NCBI GenBank assembly: GCA_963844055.1
Contig: CAWJMN010000002.1
Location: 1,984,001 to 2,048,000, forward strand
DNA length: 64,000 nucleotides
DNA from: CAWJMN01 sp963844055
GTDB taxonomy: Bacteria; Planctomycetota; Planctomycetia; Pirellulales; Pirellulaceae
Direction of reading: 5' to 3'
This document shows, piece after piece, positions 35,142 to 43,949 of the stretch; positions within the stretch are counted from its first letter, which is position 1, and each line of letters opens with the position of its first letter. The notes beneath the pieces were generated by a model. It was not told the DNA's origin, did no database searches, and saw nothing but the letters and a program-made list of their open reading frames with translations. Position numbers and translations under genes: made by a program.

Positions 35142-35420
35142 GTTGTAGGGCTCCAAGGGTCAAAAAGGTTCCACCAGACTTGCGGACTATCTTAACAGCC
35201 ACGCCCGCGCCAAACAGCCAGTCGCCTAGCGTCTCTCTTGGCTTTTTCCAGCCCTCTTTTTGGGTTGGTGGACCCAACACGGCCGTTATACTGGTGGCAG
35301 CCGCAGCCTCGTCCGTTTTTCGCTCCCGATGTGCTTAGACGCAAGATGCATTCCTCTCCCCGTGTCTCACAAACCGTGTTGGTTCAACACGACCATGACA
35401 AAATTACGTGGACGATCTAG
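35142..35420. other. Region upstream of the SGNH gene, no gene seen
   Basis: Contains GCCGCGTTGG-like and CAACACGACCATGACAAAAT fragments; the latter also occurs at about 9383-9404. No coding frame is supported. Confidence 0.4.
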
Positions 35421-35599
35421 CGCGTTAGGGTTTACCATGACAACGCTATCCGGCCACCGTCTCCTTGGGCTCCTTCTTTCGCCGGTTATCGCCGGTCGTC
35501 CTGCAAAGGCAGGAACCACGAAAAGCACGAAAGACACGAAAAGGGAGGAAGGCAGAAGATTGGTACACGGAAAGACACGGAGGAACACGGCCGGCAGAG
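35421..35599 (+). repeat. Composite repeat family C plus family B tract
   Basis: 35421-35550 matches 18471-18592 (inverted), 48519-48645 (same) and 52894-53020 (inverted). 35561-35599 is the TACACGG..GGAACACGGCC tract. Adjacent again at 48519-48696, so B and C travel together. Confidence 0.75.
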
Positions 35600-35635
35600 C
35601 GGTGTTTTTTTGGTTCGTGCTTTTCGTGTCTTTCG

Positions 35636-35788
35636 TGGTTAGCCTTTGACGGGCTGGCGCGGCAGCGATGAGGTTGCGATGGCGTCTTCCATGAAGAGGC
35701 ATCGCGGATGGTTTTGCCAGGATAAATCCTGGCCTACGAAACCTCCGATGGCTGCGCCACACCGGCTGGTAGAACCGGTGCTACCCAA
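35636..35788 (+). repeat. Composite intergenic repeat, copy 2
   Basis: Inverted relative to 18274-18425. Contains the hairpin GCCAGGATAAATCCTGGC and ends GAACCGGTGCTACCC. Confidence 0.7.
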
Positions 35789-35809
35789 TAAGTAAATCAT
35801 CACCAACCA

Positions 35810-36649
35810 CTAACGAGTGAAGAATCGTGGTGGTGGGGTTTCGGCAACGACCTTGGCAATGTACTCGCTGGAAAGGTCGGGCAAGGGGATGCCACTGCCG
35901 CGAAAGATCCGCATCCCTTTGCGCCGCGCATAGATCTCACGCCGAGTTCGCCCTGCAACGGCGTCTGGCCAGGGCGAATTCGATTCTTCAAAGGTGAATA
36001 GCCGCGGCATCACCTTCACGATGTATTCCCAGTAAGCGCGGTTGTCGGTCTGAATCACAAACAGGCCGCCAGGAACTAGCGACCGATAGACCAGCGATAA
36101 AAACTCTGGCGTCACAAGTCGCTTGAACGATTTGTCCAAGTCCTTGTACGGCTGCGGATGATATAGGTGAATCTCCTGCACCGTGTGGGGCTGGATGTAC
36201 TGCTCCAAAAGTTCGTACGCGCCGATCACGGCCAGTCGAGCATTGTGCAGGCCGCGCTGGTTGGCTCGGCGGGTAGCGTAGCGAATCACCATCGGCAAGA
36301 TGTCGATCCCGAGGTGGTTCATCTCGGGGCGCGCTAAGGCGCTGGAAAGTAGGAACCGTCCGTTGCCGCATCCAAGGTCGAGCACCAAAGGCGCGACACG
36401 TCCAAACAGTTCCTCGATCGAAAGCTCACCGTGCGGCGGCAACTTCTTGAGCGCCGTCTTGGCCCACTGGTCGCCCGGCAGGATCGTGCCAGGAATCGGC
36501 ACGCCAAAATCGTGGTCGGCTCCTAGGTCGGCCGACTCATCCTCGGTAAACCGGCGTACGGGTTTGCCGGTCGGCCTGCCGCCAGCTGGCCTACCGCCGG
36601 GGCGCCCACGATGCCCACCCCTGCCTTGTCCACTTGGCTTTTTTGCCAT
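35810..36649 (-). CDS. trmB: tRNA (guanine-N7-)-methyltransferase
   Basis: 279 residues. Methylates G46 of tRNA using S-adenosylmethionine. The first 35 residues are a Gly/Arg-rich basic tail (RGGHRGRPGGRPAGGRP) not typical of TrmB and possibly RNA-binding. The catalytic domain shows LDLGCGNGRFL, NHLGIDIL, LHNARLAVIGAYELL, EIHLYHPQPYKD (in place of the usual FPDPWPKKRH), PGGLFVIQTDNRAYWEYI and a final AGRTRREIYARRKG. ATG 36649 has GGA 6 bases upstream. The altered HPQPYKD motif and the N-terminal tail make it a divergent TrmB, but the order of motifs is right. Confidence 0.88.
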   Translation of the reverse strand: MAKKPSGQGRGGHRGRPGGRPAGGRPTGKPVRRFTEDESADLGADHDFGVPIPGTILPGDQWAKTALKKLPPHGELSIEELFGRVAPLVLDLGCGNGRFLLSSALARPEMNHLGIDILPMVIRYATRRANQRGLHNARLAVIGAYELLEQYIQPHTVQEIHLYHPQPYKDLDKSFKRLVTPEFLSLVYRSLVPGGLFVIQTDNRAYWEYIVKVMPRLFTFEESNSPWPDAVAGRTRREIYARRKGMRIFRGSGIPLPDLSSEYIAKVVAETPPPRFFTR

Positions 36650-37086
36650 TTTTTCCGTATCGCTTTCTACACTGCCACGAAAAACGTCGTTCTTTCGCCC
36701 TTCCCTAGGCTTCCTAATGCGAACAATCCTTCATGATTTACTTATTTGTGGGGGATGTTCGAACCAGCGAAGGGGCGTCTGCGGTAAAACAAATGTCCCG
36801 TTCGTGACCATAATACACCCAGTGGCCCGGCAAGAGGTGCTCAATCCACCGGCTTCCAAAAGTGCTTAAGCGGCTCTGCCATCCACAAAGTTCGCCAAAA
36901 CGCCTTTTAACGGCAAACCATTCTTCACAAACCCTTAGCAAAAACGCTTGCAACTTGGCCCCCTCGCCGTCATCCTAATAGAGCTGTAAATTCCGGCCCT
37001 GCGTTGGATTTCCTCCAATGTCTGGGTGTCGAGGAGAGATCGAGGGAGACGGCTAGATCCCATTGTTCCGTTAGTCTGACCGATCC
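36650..37086. other. Divergent intergenic region, no gene seen
   Basis: Lies between trmB and a membrane-protein gene. No repeats of the families seen elsewhere and no frame with a good start. It must hold two promoters; no box is convincing. Confidence 0.4.
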
Positions 37087-38730
37087 ATGAGCGAAATTCT
37101 TTTCCAATACAAGAAAGTAGATCCCACCTCGTGGGCCTATCTTTCGTCGCTTCTCATGGTGGCGCTCTTCTTCAAGTTCAACCGCTTTTGGAGCGTTCGT
37201 AACCTCGACCTGCTGCTGCTGATCTGGCTGGCGCCGGGGCTATTGATGGTGAACTCGGGCCTGCGCCGCGTCCACCAACTGGAGCGTGAAGAAGCTGTGG
37301 CCGTCGCGGCCAGCAAACAAGAGGCCGCTGCCAAATCCGCGCTCGCCAGTTCTACAGCCGCCAGTGAGGCCGCCAAAGAAGCTTCTTCGGGCGAAGCTGC
37401 GCCCAAGCAAGATCAACCGCCGAGCGAACTGGCCGCATCCCCCGCCATTGCAACTGCCACAAAGGAAAAAGAAACCCCTGCAGGGAGCCCACTGCCGACG
37501 GCGGCCGATTTGGAATCAAACTTATCCAAGGCCAAGATCCCTGCGACCGCACGCCCTTCGGAACTAACCAAGTTCCGCGACATTGCGCTGTTTGGATTCT
37601 TGTGGCTGTTTGTGGGGCTGGGCTTTTTGCTGATCCGATTGTTGTTTGATCCGACGATGACCCGCCGTCCCTTGCTAGAGCCGAACCTCTCGCCGGGGGG
37701 ACTTTTGTTTTTAGGGTTTTGGCTGTTTGCTTTCCACGTGGCCAACATCCTGCATAGCGATGTGACGGCTGACGAACGCCAAGGGGCGAAAAGCGCCGCA
37801 GCAATGGTGAGCAACCGCGCGAGTGATCTGGCCAAGTCTCGCCCCGACAATTTGCAGCGGTTTGGCCCCGGCTATTACTTCCTGCACATGCTGCCTAGCA
37901 TTCCGACTTCGATCTCGCTGCCTGCCAACGATTTGGAAGAGCAAGAGCGATCGTTTGTGGTGGTTGCCAAGACGATGGCGATCCTTTCGAACTTGGCGAT
38001 TGTTGTTGGGCTGATCCTGATTGGCTATTGGCACTTCGAAAACATTCGCATGGGGATTGGTACGGCCACGCTGTACCTGATGCTTCCCTATACGGCACAG
38101 CTTACTGGCTGTGTCGAGCATGCATTGCCTGCGGCACTTTTGATTTGGGCTGTCGTTTTGTATCGACGTCCGATGATGGCGGGGCTGTTCATTGGCCTAG
38201 CGATGGGAACGGTCTACTATCCCTTCTTTTTGCTTCCCTTGTGGGTCAGCTTCTACTGGCAGCGCGGCGTGATGCGGTTTGTCGGCGGCGTGGGTCTATC
38301 GCTAGTGGCGATGGCACTTTCGTTGCTGGCTGGTGCCAGCGAGAACGCGACGTTCTGGGAATTGCTGCAATCGATGTTTGGTCTTTGGCTGCCGCGTCGG
38401 GATGGGCTGCAAGGGGTTTGGAATCTCGGCTGGGACCCGATCTTCCGCTTGCCGGTTTTGGCCGCATTTGTGGCGCTAACTAGCAGCATGGCCATCTGGC
38501 CTGCTCAAAAGAATTTGGGAACGCTGCTTAGCTGCTCGGCCGCGATCATGGTCGCATCGCAGTTCTGGCATGGCAACGATGGGGGCCTTTTCATGGCTTG
38601 GTTCTTGCCACTCACGCTGCTGGCGATGTTCCGTCCTAACTTGGAAGATCGCGTCGCCCTCTCCGTGTTAGGAGAAGGCTGGTTTAGTCGCCGACGTGCG
38701 CGGCTGGTTCCGATGAACCGAGCCGCCTAG
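37087..38730 (+). CDS. Polytopic membrane protein with an Ala/Lys/Glu-rich loop
   Basis: 547 residues. Two N-terminal helices (about 18-35 and 40-58), a long charged Ala-rich loop (about 65-160, EREEAVAVAASKQEAAAKSA then KEKETPAGSPLP), and about eight further helices from residue 162 on (FGFLWLFVGLGFLLIRLLF, LLFLGFWLFAFHVANILH, ILSNLAIVVGLILIGYW, PAALLIWAVVLYRRP). The later part has the layout of membrane glycosyltransferase-like or DUF2029-like proteins but I see no catalytic motif. Probably a planctomycete-specific integral membrane protein. The stop is 16 bases from the stop of the convergent protease. Confidence 0.75.
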   Translation: MSEILFQYKKVDPTSWAYLSSLLMVALFFKFNRFWSVRNLDLLLLIWLAPGLLMVNSGLRRVHQLEREEAVAVAASKQEAAAKSALASSTAASEAAKEASSGEAAPKQDQPPSELAASPAIATATKEKETPAGSPLPTAADLESNLSKAKIPATARPSELTKFRDIALFGFLWLFVGLGFLLIRLLFDPTMTRRPLLEPNLSPGGLLFLGFWLFAFHVANILHSDVTADERQGAKSAAAMVSNRASDLAKSRPDNLQRFGPGYYFLHMLPSIPTSISLPANDLEEQERSFVVVAKTMAILSNLAIVVGLILIGYWHFENIRMGIGTATLYLMLPYTAQLTGCVEHALPAALLIWAVVLYRRPMMAGLFIGLAMGTVYYPFFLLPLWVSFYWQRGVMRFVGGVGLSLVAMALSLLAGASENATFWELLQSMFGLWLPRRDGLQGVWNLGWDPIFRLPVLAAFVALTSSMAIWPAQKNLGTLLSCSAAIMVASQFWHGNDGGLFMAWFLPLTLLAMFRPNLEDRVALSVLGEGWFSRRRARLVPMNRAA

Positions 38731-38746
38731 CTGCTTCGAAGCAATC

Positions 38747-40246
38747 TTAGTGACTGCTTTGTCCACGCAGAATGACACCGTTTGAACGTTGCTTGTCAGC
38801 CATGCGAACGGGGGGCAAATTGCGATCATCGCGATTTTGTTCACGCGCTTTGGGAGTGACCGCTACGCGCTGTGTAGGTGTTGGACGGCCAACACTCGAT
38901 AGCTGAGCCAGCAAGTCGGGTGTGACGTTCTCCACCACAAATACCTTGCTCTGGGCGCTGGGATTTTTGCGCGAACGAACAACGCAGATCACCTCAGTAT
39001 CTTCGAGGTCTGCTATGGCAATTTCATACGCCGCTGGTGTGACGGGTCGGCTCTCTTCCATGGTTTCGGGATCGATTTCGTCAATCTCGGGTTCAAACAG
39101 CGAGAGTGATTTGGGTTCTTCCGCTGCAAGCAGACCAGGAGCCACATTGTTGCCGCGTGGTGCAGGCTCTTGCTCATTGTCCAAAGGAGATTCTTCGGGA
39201 AGGTGTTCAGTTCCACGGGCATAGATCTGGCTATGGCCGATTTCATCCAGCTGCCAATGGACCGCGCCTAGGCCTGCGAACAGCCCTTGATGGTCGGATG
39301 GGATTGCAGCGTTGCAAACGCCGATCAAGTAACCATCCGAAAGGGAAAATAGTCCGCCGCCGCTACGGCCATCGGCAGGCTCCGACGAGACGCAGATGTG
39401 CGAAGGACGTTGAAAGCGATTGAGCGAAGTGATTTGGGCATCTTGCACGGAGGGCATCTTCCCCTTGTCGCATCCCACCGAAAACACTTGCTGCGCAACC
39501 TTCAGTTCATAGCCGGCAGGAGCAATTTGGACAGCCGTCACAGGCATTCCTGGATGCATGCTCACCAGCGCCACATCGCGCTCGAGGTCATGGGCGATCA
39601 GGGTTCCTTCGACGGGCTCTTTTCCACCAGCCCCGTACAGGTCGATAGAAATCTTTCCCGTTCCTTTGGAGGCGCGAAAGATATGGCCGCAAGTGAGAAC
39701 GAGCGCTTCATTTTGCTGGGTATCGACAATCGTGCCGGTGCCGTAGCTAATTCCCTTGGGGTCTTCGATCTTCAATCGAACCGTGGCTTGCTGTGCCAGC
39801 GTGACCGGATCTTTGACAGCGACCACCGGGGTTCGCATTTGCGTGTTGCGAACCTGCGGCAGTAGTTTCACCGTACTTGTCGCTAGTGAGGTGTTCGATT
39901 TCCTAGCGGGCATCGCTAGGGGAGCTTCAGCGCGAGGCACTTGGGGCAGCCCTAACAGTTCGCGAAGCGTTTCGGCATTTGCTGCGCCGCGATGCCGGGC
40001 AACTTCTTTGCCGCCCGAGATCACGACAAACGTGGGAACGCCCGTGATTTGAAACCGCTGCGCCATCGCAGGGTCGCGATCGACATCGATCCGCTTGATC
40101 GACAGTCCTTCCGCGGTGAGTTGCTGAACGACGGGCTGCATGGCCTTGCACGGCCCGCAGTTGTCGGAGGAGAACTGCAATAACACCGTGTCGGGCGTTG
40201 TTGCACAAAGAACAGTCCACAACAGAAGCGTTTCGATGGTCGCCAT
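38747..40246 (-). CDS. Thioredoxin-trypsin fusion protein
   Basis: 499 residues from ATG 40246, preceded by AAGGAGGG. A thioredoxin domain (about 18-105) carries the active site CGPC at 30-33 and the cis-Pro phrase GVPTF. A linker leads to a trypsin/DegP-like protease domain (about 150-360) with the triad His188 (TCGHIF), Asp224 (ERDVAL) and Ser295 (ADGRSGGGLF). The C-terminal 140 residues are acidic and Pro-rich, ending in basic LPPVRMADKQRS. The short hydrophobic N-terminus (LLLWTVLCATT) may export it. Fusing a redox module to a serine protease suggests quality control of disulfide proteins, by inference. Convergent with the membrane protein at 37087. Confidence 0.86.
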   Translation of the reverse strand: MATIETLLLWTVLCATTPDTVLLQFSSDNCGPCKAMQPVVQQLTAEGLSIKRIDVDRDPAMAQRFQITGVPTFVVISGGKEVARHRGAANAETLRELLGLPQVPRAEAPLAMPARKSNTSLATSTVKLLPQVRNTQMRTPVVAVKDPVTLAQQATVRLKIEDPKGISYGTGTIVDTQQNEALVLTCGHIFRASKGTGKISIDLYGAGGKEPVEGTLIAHDLERDVALVSMHPGMPVTAVQIAPAGYELKVAQQVFSVGCDKGKMPSVQDAQITSLNRFQRPSHICVSSEPADGRSGGGLFSLSDGYLIGVCNAAIPSDHQGLFAGLGAVHWQLDEIGHSQIYARGTEHLPEESPLDNEQEPAPRGNNVAPGLLAAEEPKSLSLFEPEIDEIDPETMEESRPVTPAAYEIAIADLEDTEVICVVRSRKNPSAQSKVFVVENVTPDLLAQLSSVGRPTPTQRVAVTPKAREQNRDDRNLPPVRMADKQRSNGVILRGQSSH

Positions 40247-40547
40247 GCCGATCCCTCCTTGGATTGGGCTTGCACGCTTATTCAGCGTTTTGCCAGGGGC
40301 GCTTGCCGCCTTTTGGCTATGTGGGAAATTCCTCGTGAAGCCGCAAAACTGCAATCCTTGCAGAATTCGCACGGGTTGGCCTCCCAAGGGATTCGAAGTG
40401 TGTGCCACATGCGAAAAACTTACAAGAGCAGTTCACGCTGACCACTTGGCCGGATTCCCGCACGCTGGCTGGATTCCCAAAACGGGCACCTTGCGCCAGC
40501 ATTGCCAGCAGACAAGTTGGCCCAAACAAGGTTCAAACGCGTTCGCA

Positions 40548-40576
40548 TTGACCGAATTGGAACGCATGCGCATAAT
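40548..40576 (+). promoter_or_regulatory. Sigma-70-like promoter for the beta-barrel gene
   Basis: TTGACC, 17 bases, CATAAT, placed 60 bases before ATG 40636. The rest of 40247-40635 between these divergent genes shows nothing else. Confidence 0.45.
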
Positions 40577-40635
40577 CCCGCGCGTTGGGGGCGTAACGAA
40601 CCTTTTCCTTCGACCTTTGCAAGCAGCTTTTTCGT

Positions 40636-41892
40636 ATGCAGCTGAACCTGTGCTCGCACTTCGACCTCGCCTGGTCTATGGACCATGAGGAGTTGCTGCG
40701 CGCTGGGGAGACGCCACCCGAACCAGCGCCAAAAGGTCCCAAAGATTCACTGTGGCGTGGCTGGTTCATTCCAGTGCTGTTGGTTTTGGCCTTCATGCTG
40801 CCGATCCGACTACTCGGCCAAGGCAGCGGAACTTCGCGCGGACCTAACCCGCTTCGATCGGTATCGACACAGCGCGCGGCTCGTCCGGTTTCGCCAGTGA
40901 TGCCGGTTGCCAACGCCAAGCCTGCCAGCCATTTGCAATTGCAGGCCGCAGCGCCAGAAGTACTGCCTGATGATGGCCAGCCGATCCGCGTCAATCCTTC
41001 GACGACCCTTTCTGTCGACAAAGTTCCAATGCCGGCGGAAGAGCCGATGCCTAGCGACCTGGAAGTAGCACCGCAGGCGGAGACTCCTCCGGGGACGCTT
41101 CCGTTGTCGGAAAAATATTTGTCTCCTTCCGGCCGTCCTGCTCCCAAGCCGCAAGGAATCATGGGGAATGATATGCTCGCCCCGGTGGAAGGTCCGCAGG
41201 GATGGGAAACCGAAGGGGGATACTATCCCGCGCCGATGTTGCGACGTCACGCTTGGGGCTCACGCATTCCTGCGCCGGGAGCCCATTCAGGACGCCACGA
41301 CCCCAATCGCCACCTGGGCCTGGGAGATCCTTTGGAAGGGACAAGCTGGCTTAACCGCCCGATTTCGGCCGGCGTCTTTGCCGGTGGCATCTTCAACAGC
41401 AACCTGATCAATGGTCATGTTCTGCAGAACAATGCCAGCCTGATTGGGTTTCGCGTCGGCTGGGACTTTGATCACTACTGGGGGACCGAGTTCCGCTACG
41501 GCTTTGCCAATCCCAACACCACCGATATTAATCATGTCTCGCTTGGAGACTCCAACAACTACATGGCCGACGTCTCGCTGCTGTACTATCCGCTGGGGGA
41601 CACTCGCTGGCGTCCGTACGGCCTGTTTGGCCTTGGCCAAACGCGGTTCTCGTTTAAAGATGAGTTTGGCGGCGATGTGGACAACACGCTGTTTGGAATG
41701 CCCGTCGGGTTTGGCATGAAGTACTTTGCCACGCCGAGCTTGTCCGGCCGAGTCGAGTTCCTCGACAACGTCGCCTTTGGCAGCGGCAACATTGCGACCC
41801 AGAATAATTTCAGCATCACGATGGGGCTGGAATATCGCTTCGGCGGCAAACGCCCCATGTTCTATCCTTGGCACGGCGCAATGAGCCACTAA
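40636..41892 (+). CDS. Membrane-anchored protein with a C-terminal outer-membrane beta-barrel
   Basis: 418 residues; ATG 40678 (MDHEELLRAG) is an alternative start. A hydrophobic segment (about 45-60, WFIPVLLVLAFMLPIRLLG) acts as signal-anchor or leader. Then a 190-residue Pro-rich, disordered stretch, and from about 235 an eight-strand barrel-like domain with alternating strands (AGVFAGGIFNSNLIN, ASLIGFRVGWDFDHYWGTEF, ADVSLLYYPLG, RPYGLFGLGQTRF, FSITMGLEYRFGGK). The final aromatic strand is typical of outer-membrane barrels, supporting a diderm envelope. Function unknown; OmpA/Opa-like shape. Preceded by a good promoter at 40548. Confidence 0.8.
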   Translation: MQLNLCSHFDLAWSMDHEELLRAGETPPEPAPKGPKDSLWRGWFIPVLLVLAFMLPIRLLGQGSGTSRGPNPLRSVSTQRAARPVSPVMPVANAKPASHLQLQAAAPEVLPDDGQPIRVNPSTTLSVDKVPMPAEEPMPSDLEVAPQAETPPGTLPLSEKYLSPSGRPAPKPQGIMGNDMLAPVEGPQGWETEGGYYPAPMLRRHAWGSRIPAPGAHSGRHDPNRHLGLGDPLEGTSWLNRPISAGVFAGGIFNSNLINGHVLQNNASLIGFRVGWDFDHYWGTEFRYGFANPNTTDINHVSLGDSNNYMADVSLLYYPLGDTRWRPYGLFGLGQTRFSFKDEFGGDVDNTLFGMPVGFGMKYFATPSLSGRVEFLDNVAFGSGNIATQNNFSITMGLEYRFGGKRPMFYPWHGAMSH

Positions 41893-42211
41893 GTGCAGCC
41901 AGCTGGGTAGCCCAGGTTCTTGAACCTGGGCCGCGTTAGCGGTGGGAGGTCAGGGCCCGAAGCTTCTTTCGCACTGCGACCACGCCCTTCGGCTTCGCCT
42001 CCAGTGCGTGCCACCCGGTTGACCCGTGAAGGCTTGTGCCAAATGGGCAGTGATTGAGCAGCAACGCGGATGATACCGTCCGGATAAATCCGGACCTACC
42101 CGGTGCCGCGATGCCACTACAACTTTTGCGTGACATTAGCTAAGCCAGTTCTTACAATGCGAGGGCTTGTCTAACGGCCTTCGCAGATCTTCTCTGGTGG
42201 AGCAAAGTATT
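41893..42211. repeat. Intergenic repeat mosaic
   Basis: 41908-41940 holds the hairpin GCCCAGGTTCTTGAACCTGG; 41950-42025 holds part of the GCCCTTCGGCTTCGCCTCCA / GTGCGTGCCACCC module related to the inverted-core repeat; 42067-42103 holds GATACCGTCCGGATAAATCC, also at 43707-43738 and 43927-43957. No gene. Confidence 0.65.
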
Positions 42212-43157
42212 ATGTCGAATCGGCTTTTGTGCTTGTTTGCCTTGCTGCTGCTTGCCTTCCTTGCGACAAGTCAAACGGCTTCGCATAGTGCACCTGTTCC
42301 TACCTACTTTGTCAATGAGCAAAAGACTCCACGTCCAAACGATCCAGACGCGGCCCACAAAGAGGAATATCGCTTTTACAGCATTGATCAAGAATCCAGC
42401 GAACGTGGTCCCGCTGGGATGTTTAGACATCAGAAACCATTGCCTGAAGTCTTCTCCGATGAAAAGGTCATCGCACTCACCACCGCTGCCATGAACGGGG
42501 ACACTGCGGAAATTGATCGACTTGTGAAAGAAGGGGTTGACGTCAATACAATCGGAAAGGAAGGAGTGACTCCCTTGCTTTACACGCAGTGGTCAAACAA
42601 TTTTAGGGGCTTCCTTCGACTGCTAGAGCATAAAGCAGACCCCAACCATTGCTGGGATAATGCGAAGTGTGCGGTTCACTGTGCAGCAAGACACGAAGAT
42701 TCGATTTGGCTGGTGGCAGTGCTTCGTCATGGTGGTAACCCAAATGCCAAAGGGATTCTTCGTCTTTCAAAGCCTGTTGGTCGGCTCAGCAAAATGGCGA
42801 GAACCAACGCCGCTAGAGAGCCTTCCTGGCAGCCGTTATCCTTACCACCCGTCACAGTGTACCAACGCAGCCCTTTTAATTGCCGCAGGTGCCGATCTTG
42901 AAGCCAAGGATGCGGACGGCATGCGTCCTTTTGAAAGCCATGTCAGGCATGGCACCGGCGCAACTGCCTATTTAATGTTGGTGTCAGGAACTTCTTTGGA
43001 AGGTGAAGGGAGAGTGAGTGCCCAGAATGCGGTGAAGTTGCACCGACTTAAATATCCAGACATGTCGAAATATCAAAAAGAGGAACAATACTTCCATGAA
43101 AAGATTCGGCAGTTCCTTGAGGAGCGTGGAATCGATACAACGCCCGACCCGGTGTAA
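42212..43157 (+). CDS. Secreted ankyrin-repeat protein (one frameshift)
   Basis: ATG 42212 has GGTGGAG 10 bases upstream. A signal peptide (LLCLFALLLLAFLATSQT, cleaved near ASHS) leads to ankyrin repeats: KVIALTTAAMNGDTAEIDRL then VKEGVDVNTIGKEGVTPLLY, NFRGFLRLLEHKADPNHCWD, HCAARHEDSIWLVAVLRHGG, and, after the frame change, TNAALLIAAGADLEAKDADG. The shift lies at 42751-42753: one G too many in AAAGGGATTC; dropping it gives NAKGFFVFQSLL. Restored length 314 residues. It may be an exported binding protein; similar planctomycete proteins are sometimes immunity-like, but nothing here proves that. Confidence 0.78.
42746..42758 (+). other. Frameshift in the ankyrin gene
   Basis: An extra G in the run at 42751-42753 moves the frame; both frames code for ankyrin-like sequence on their own side. 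Confidence 0.7.
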
Positions 43158-43177
43158 GCGCGGACGTCAACGTCACG

Positions 43178-43450
43178 TCAGGCGCCACGGAATTCTCGTA
43201 GGCGGTTTGAAACGGTGCACGCCGTTTCAAACACCGGACCGCCCTCGATGCCCCAATGGTCCAATCCGCGCCCAATGCTTAATTCCGGTAGCACGTCATC
43301 CTGACGTACGCTATCGCGAATATTTTGCAAAAGCGACAGGATTGCGGCTTGGCTTTGCGCCGTCCAGCCGTTCGCCAATTCTTCAGACGATAACGGCACT
43401 TCCAACGTCGCAATCAGTCCGTCGAGTTCGTTGAGAAGCTGGGTTTTCAT
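43178..43450 (-). CDS. Small helical hypothetical protein
   Basis: 90 residues from ATG 43450 (MKTQLLNELDGLIATLEVPL). It looks like a helical bundle (QSQAAILSLLQNIRDSVRQ) followed by a GRGLDHWGIEGGPVFETA segment. Cytoplasmic, no cysteine motif. I recognise no family. Ends 20 bases from the ankyrin gene stop. AGG about 10 bases upstream of ATG. Real coding is likely from composition. Confidence 0.55.
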   Translation of the reverse strand: MKTQLLNELDGLIATLEVPLSSEELANGWTAQSQAAILSLLQNIRDSVRQDDVLPELSIGRGLDHWGIEGGPVFETACTVSNRLREFRGA

Positions 43451-43949
43451 GGTTAGCAACCTGTCCCTTTGCCGAATCGGAATACATTTCGATCAATAAT
43501 CAATGTCTGCCGAACGCCGATGCCTCCATGGCGAACGGTCGCGCGATCAAGATCCGGTGGTACCCCGTAGGTCAGGATTTATCCTGACAATCTGAAACGT
43601 CCGACGCAAGCCATCGGTGGTTGGGCGAAGACTGGTACGCCTTGTTTGCAACGGCGCTATTCGGTGCAGGTATCGCCAAAATGTTGGCGATTGTGGAGCA
43701 ACGCGGATGATACCGTCCGGATAAATCCGGACCTACTTGGCTGGTTCGTGGTGAATCTCTTCCGCCTCGTTTTGAAGCGTGACCTCCCATGGCCTGACGA
43801 CCACGCCGGATCAAGATCCGGTGCTACCCGCTTGTCAACGCTTTGCGAGCTCGACCAGAGGCTGTAAGAATGGAAACCGCATGGGACGCGGCAAGATGCA
43901 CGCGTCTACTTGGAAGAAGCAATTGGATACCGTCCGGATAAATCCGAAC
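43451..43949. repeat. Intergenic repeat mosaic
   Basis: Holds GTAGGTCAGGATTTATCCTG (43567-43595), two GATACCGTCCGGATAAATCC hairpins (43707-43738, 43927-43957), a GGATCAAGATCCGGTGCTAC hairpin near 43808-43830 with a partner near 43545-43563, and 43860-43911, which matches 50682-50730 inverted. No gene. Confidence 0.7.

Noticed and set aside
36738..36953. Possible tmRNA or tRNA end (GGTTCGAAC on minus) and a 71-codon frame
   Set aside because: The bases next to the GTTCGAA do not pair as a T-stem and no acceptor partner is found; the frame has no ribosome site.
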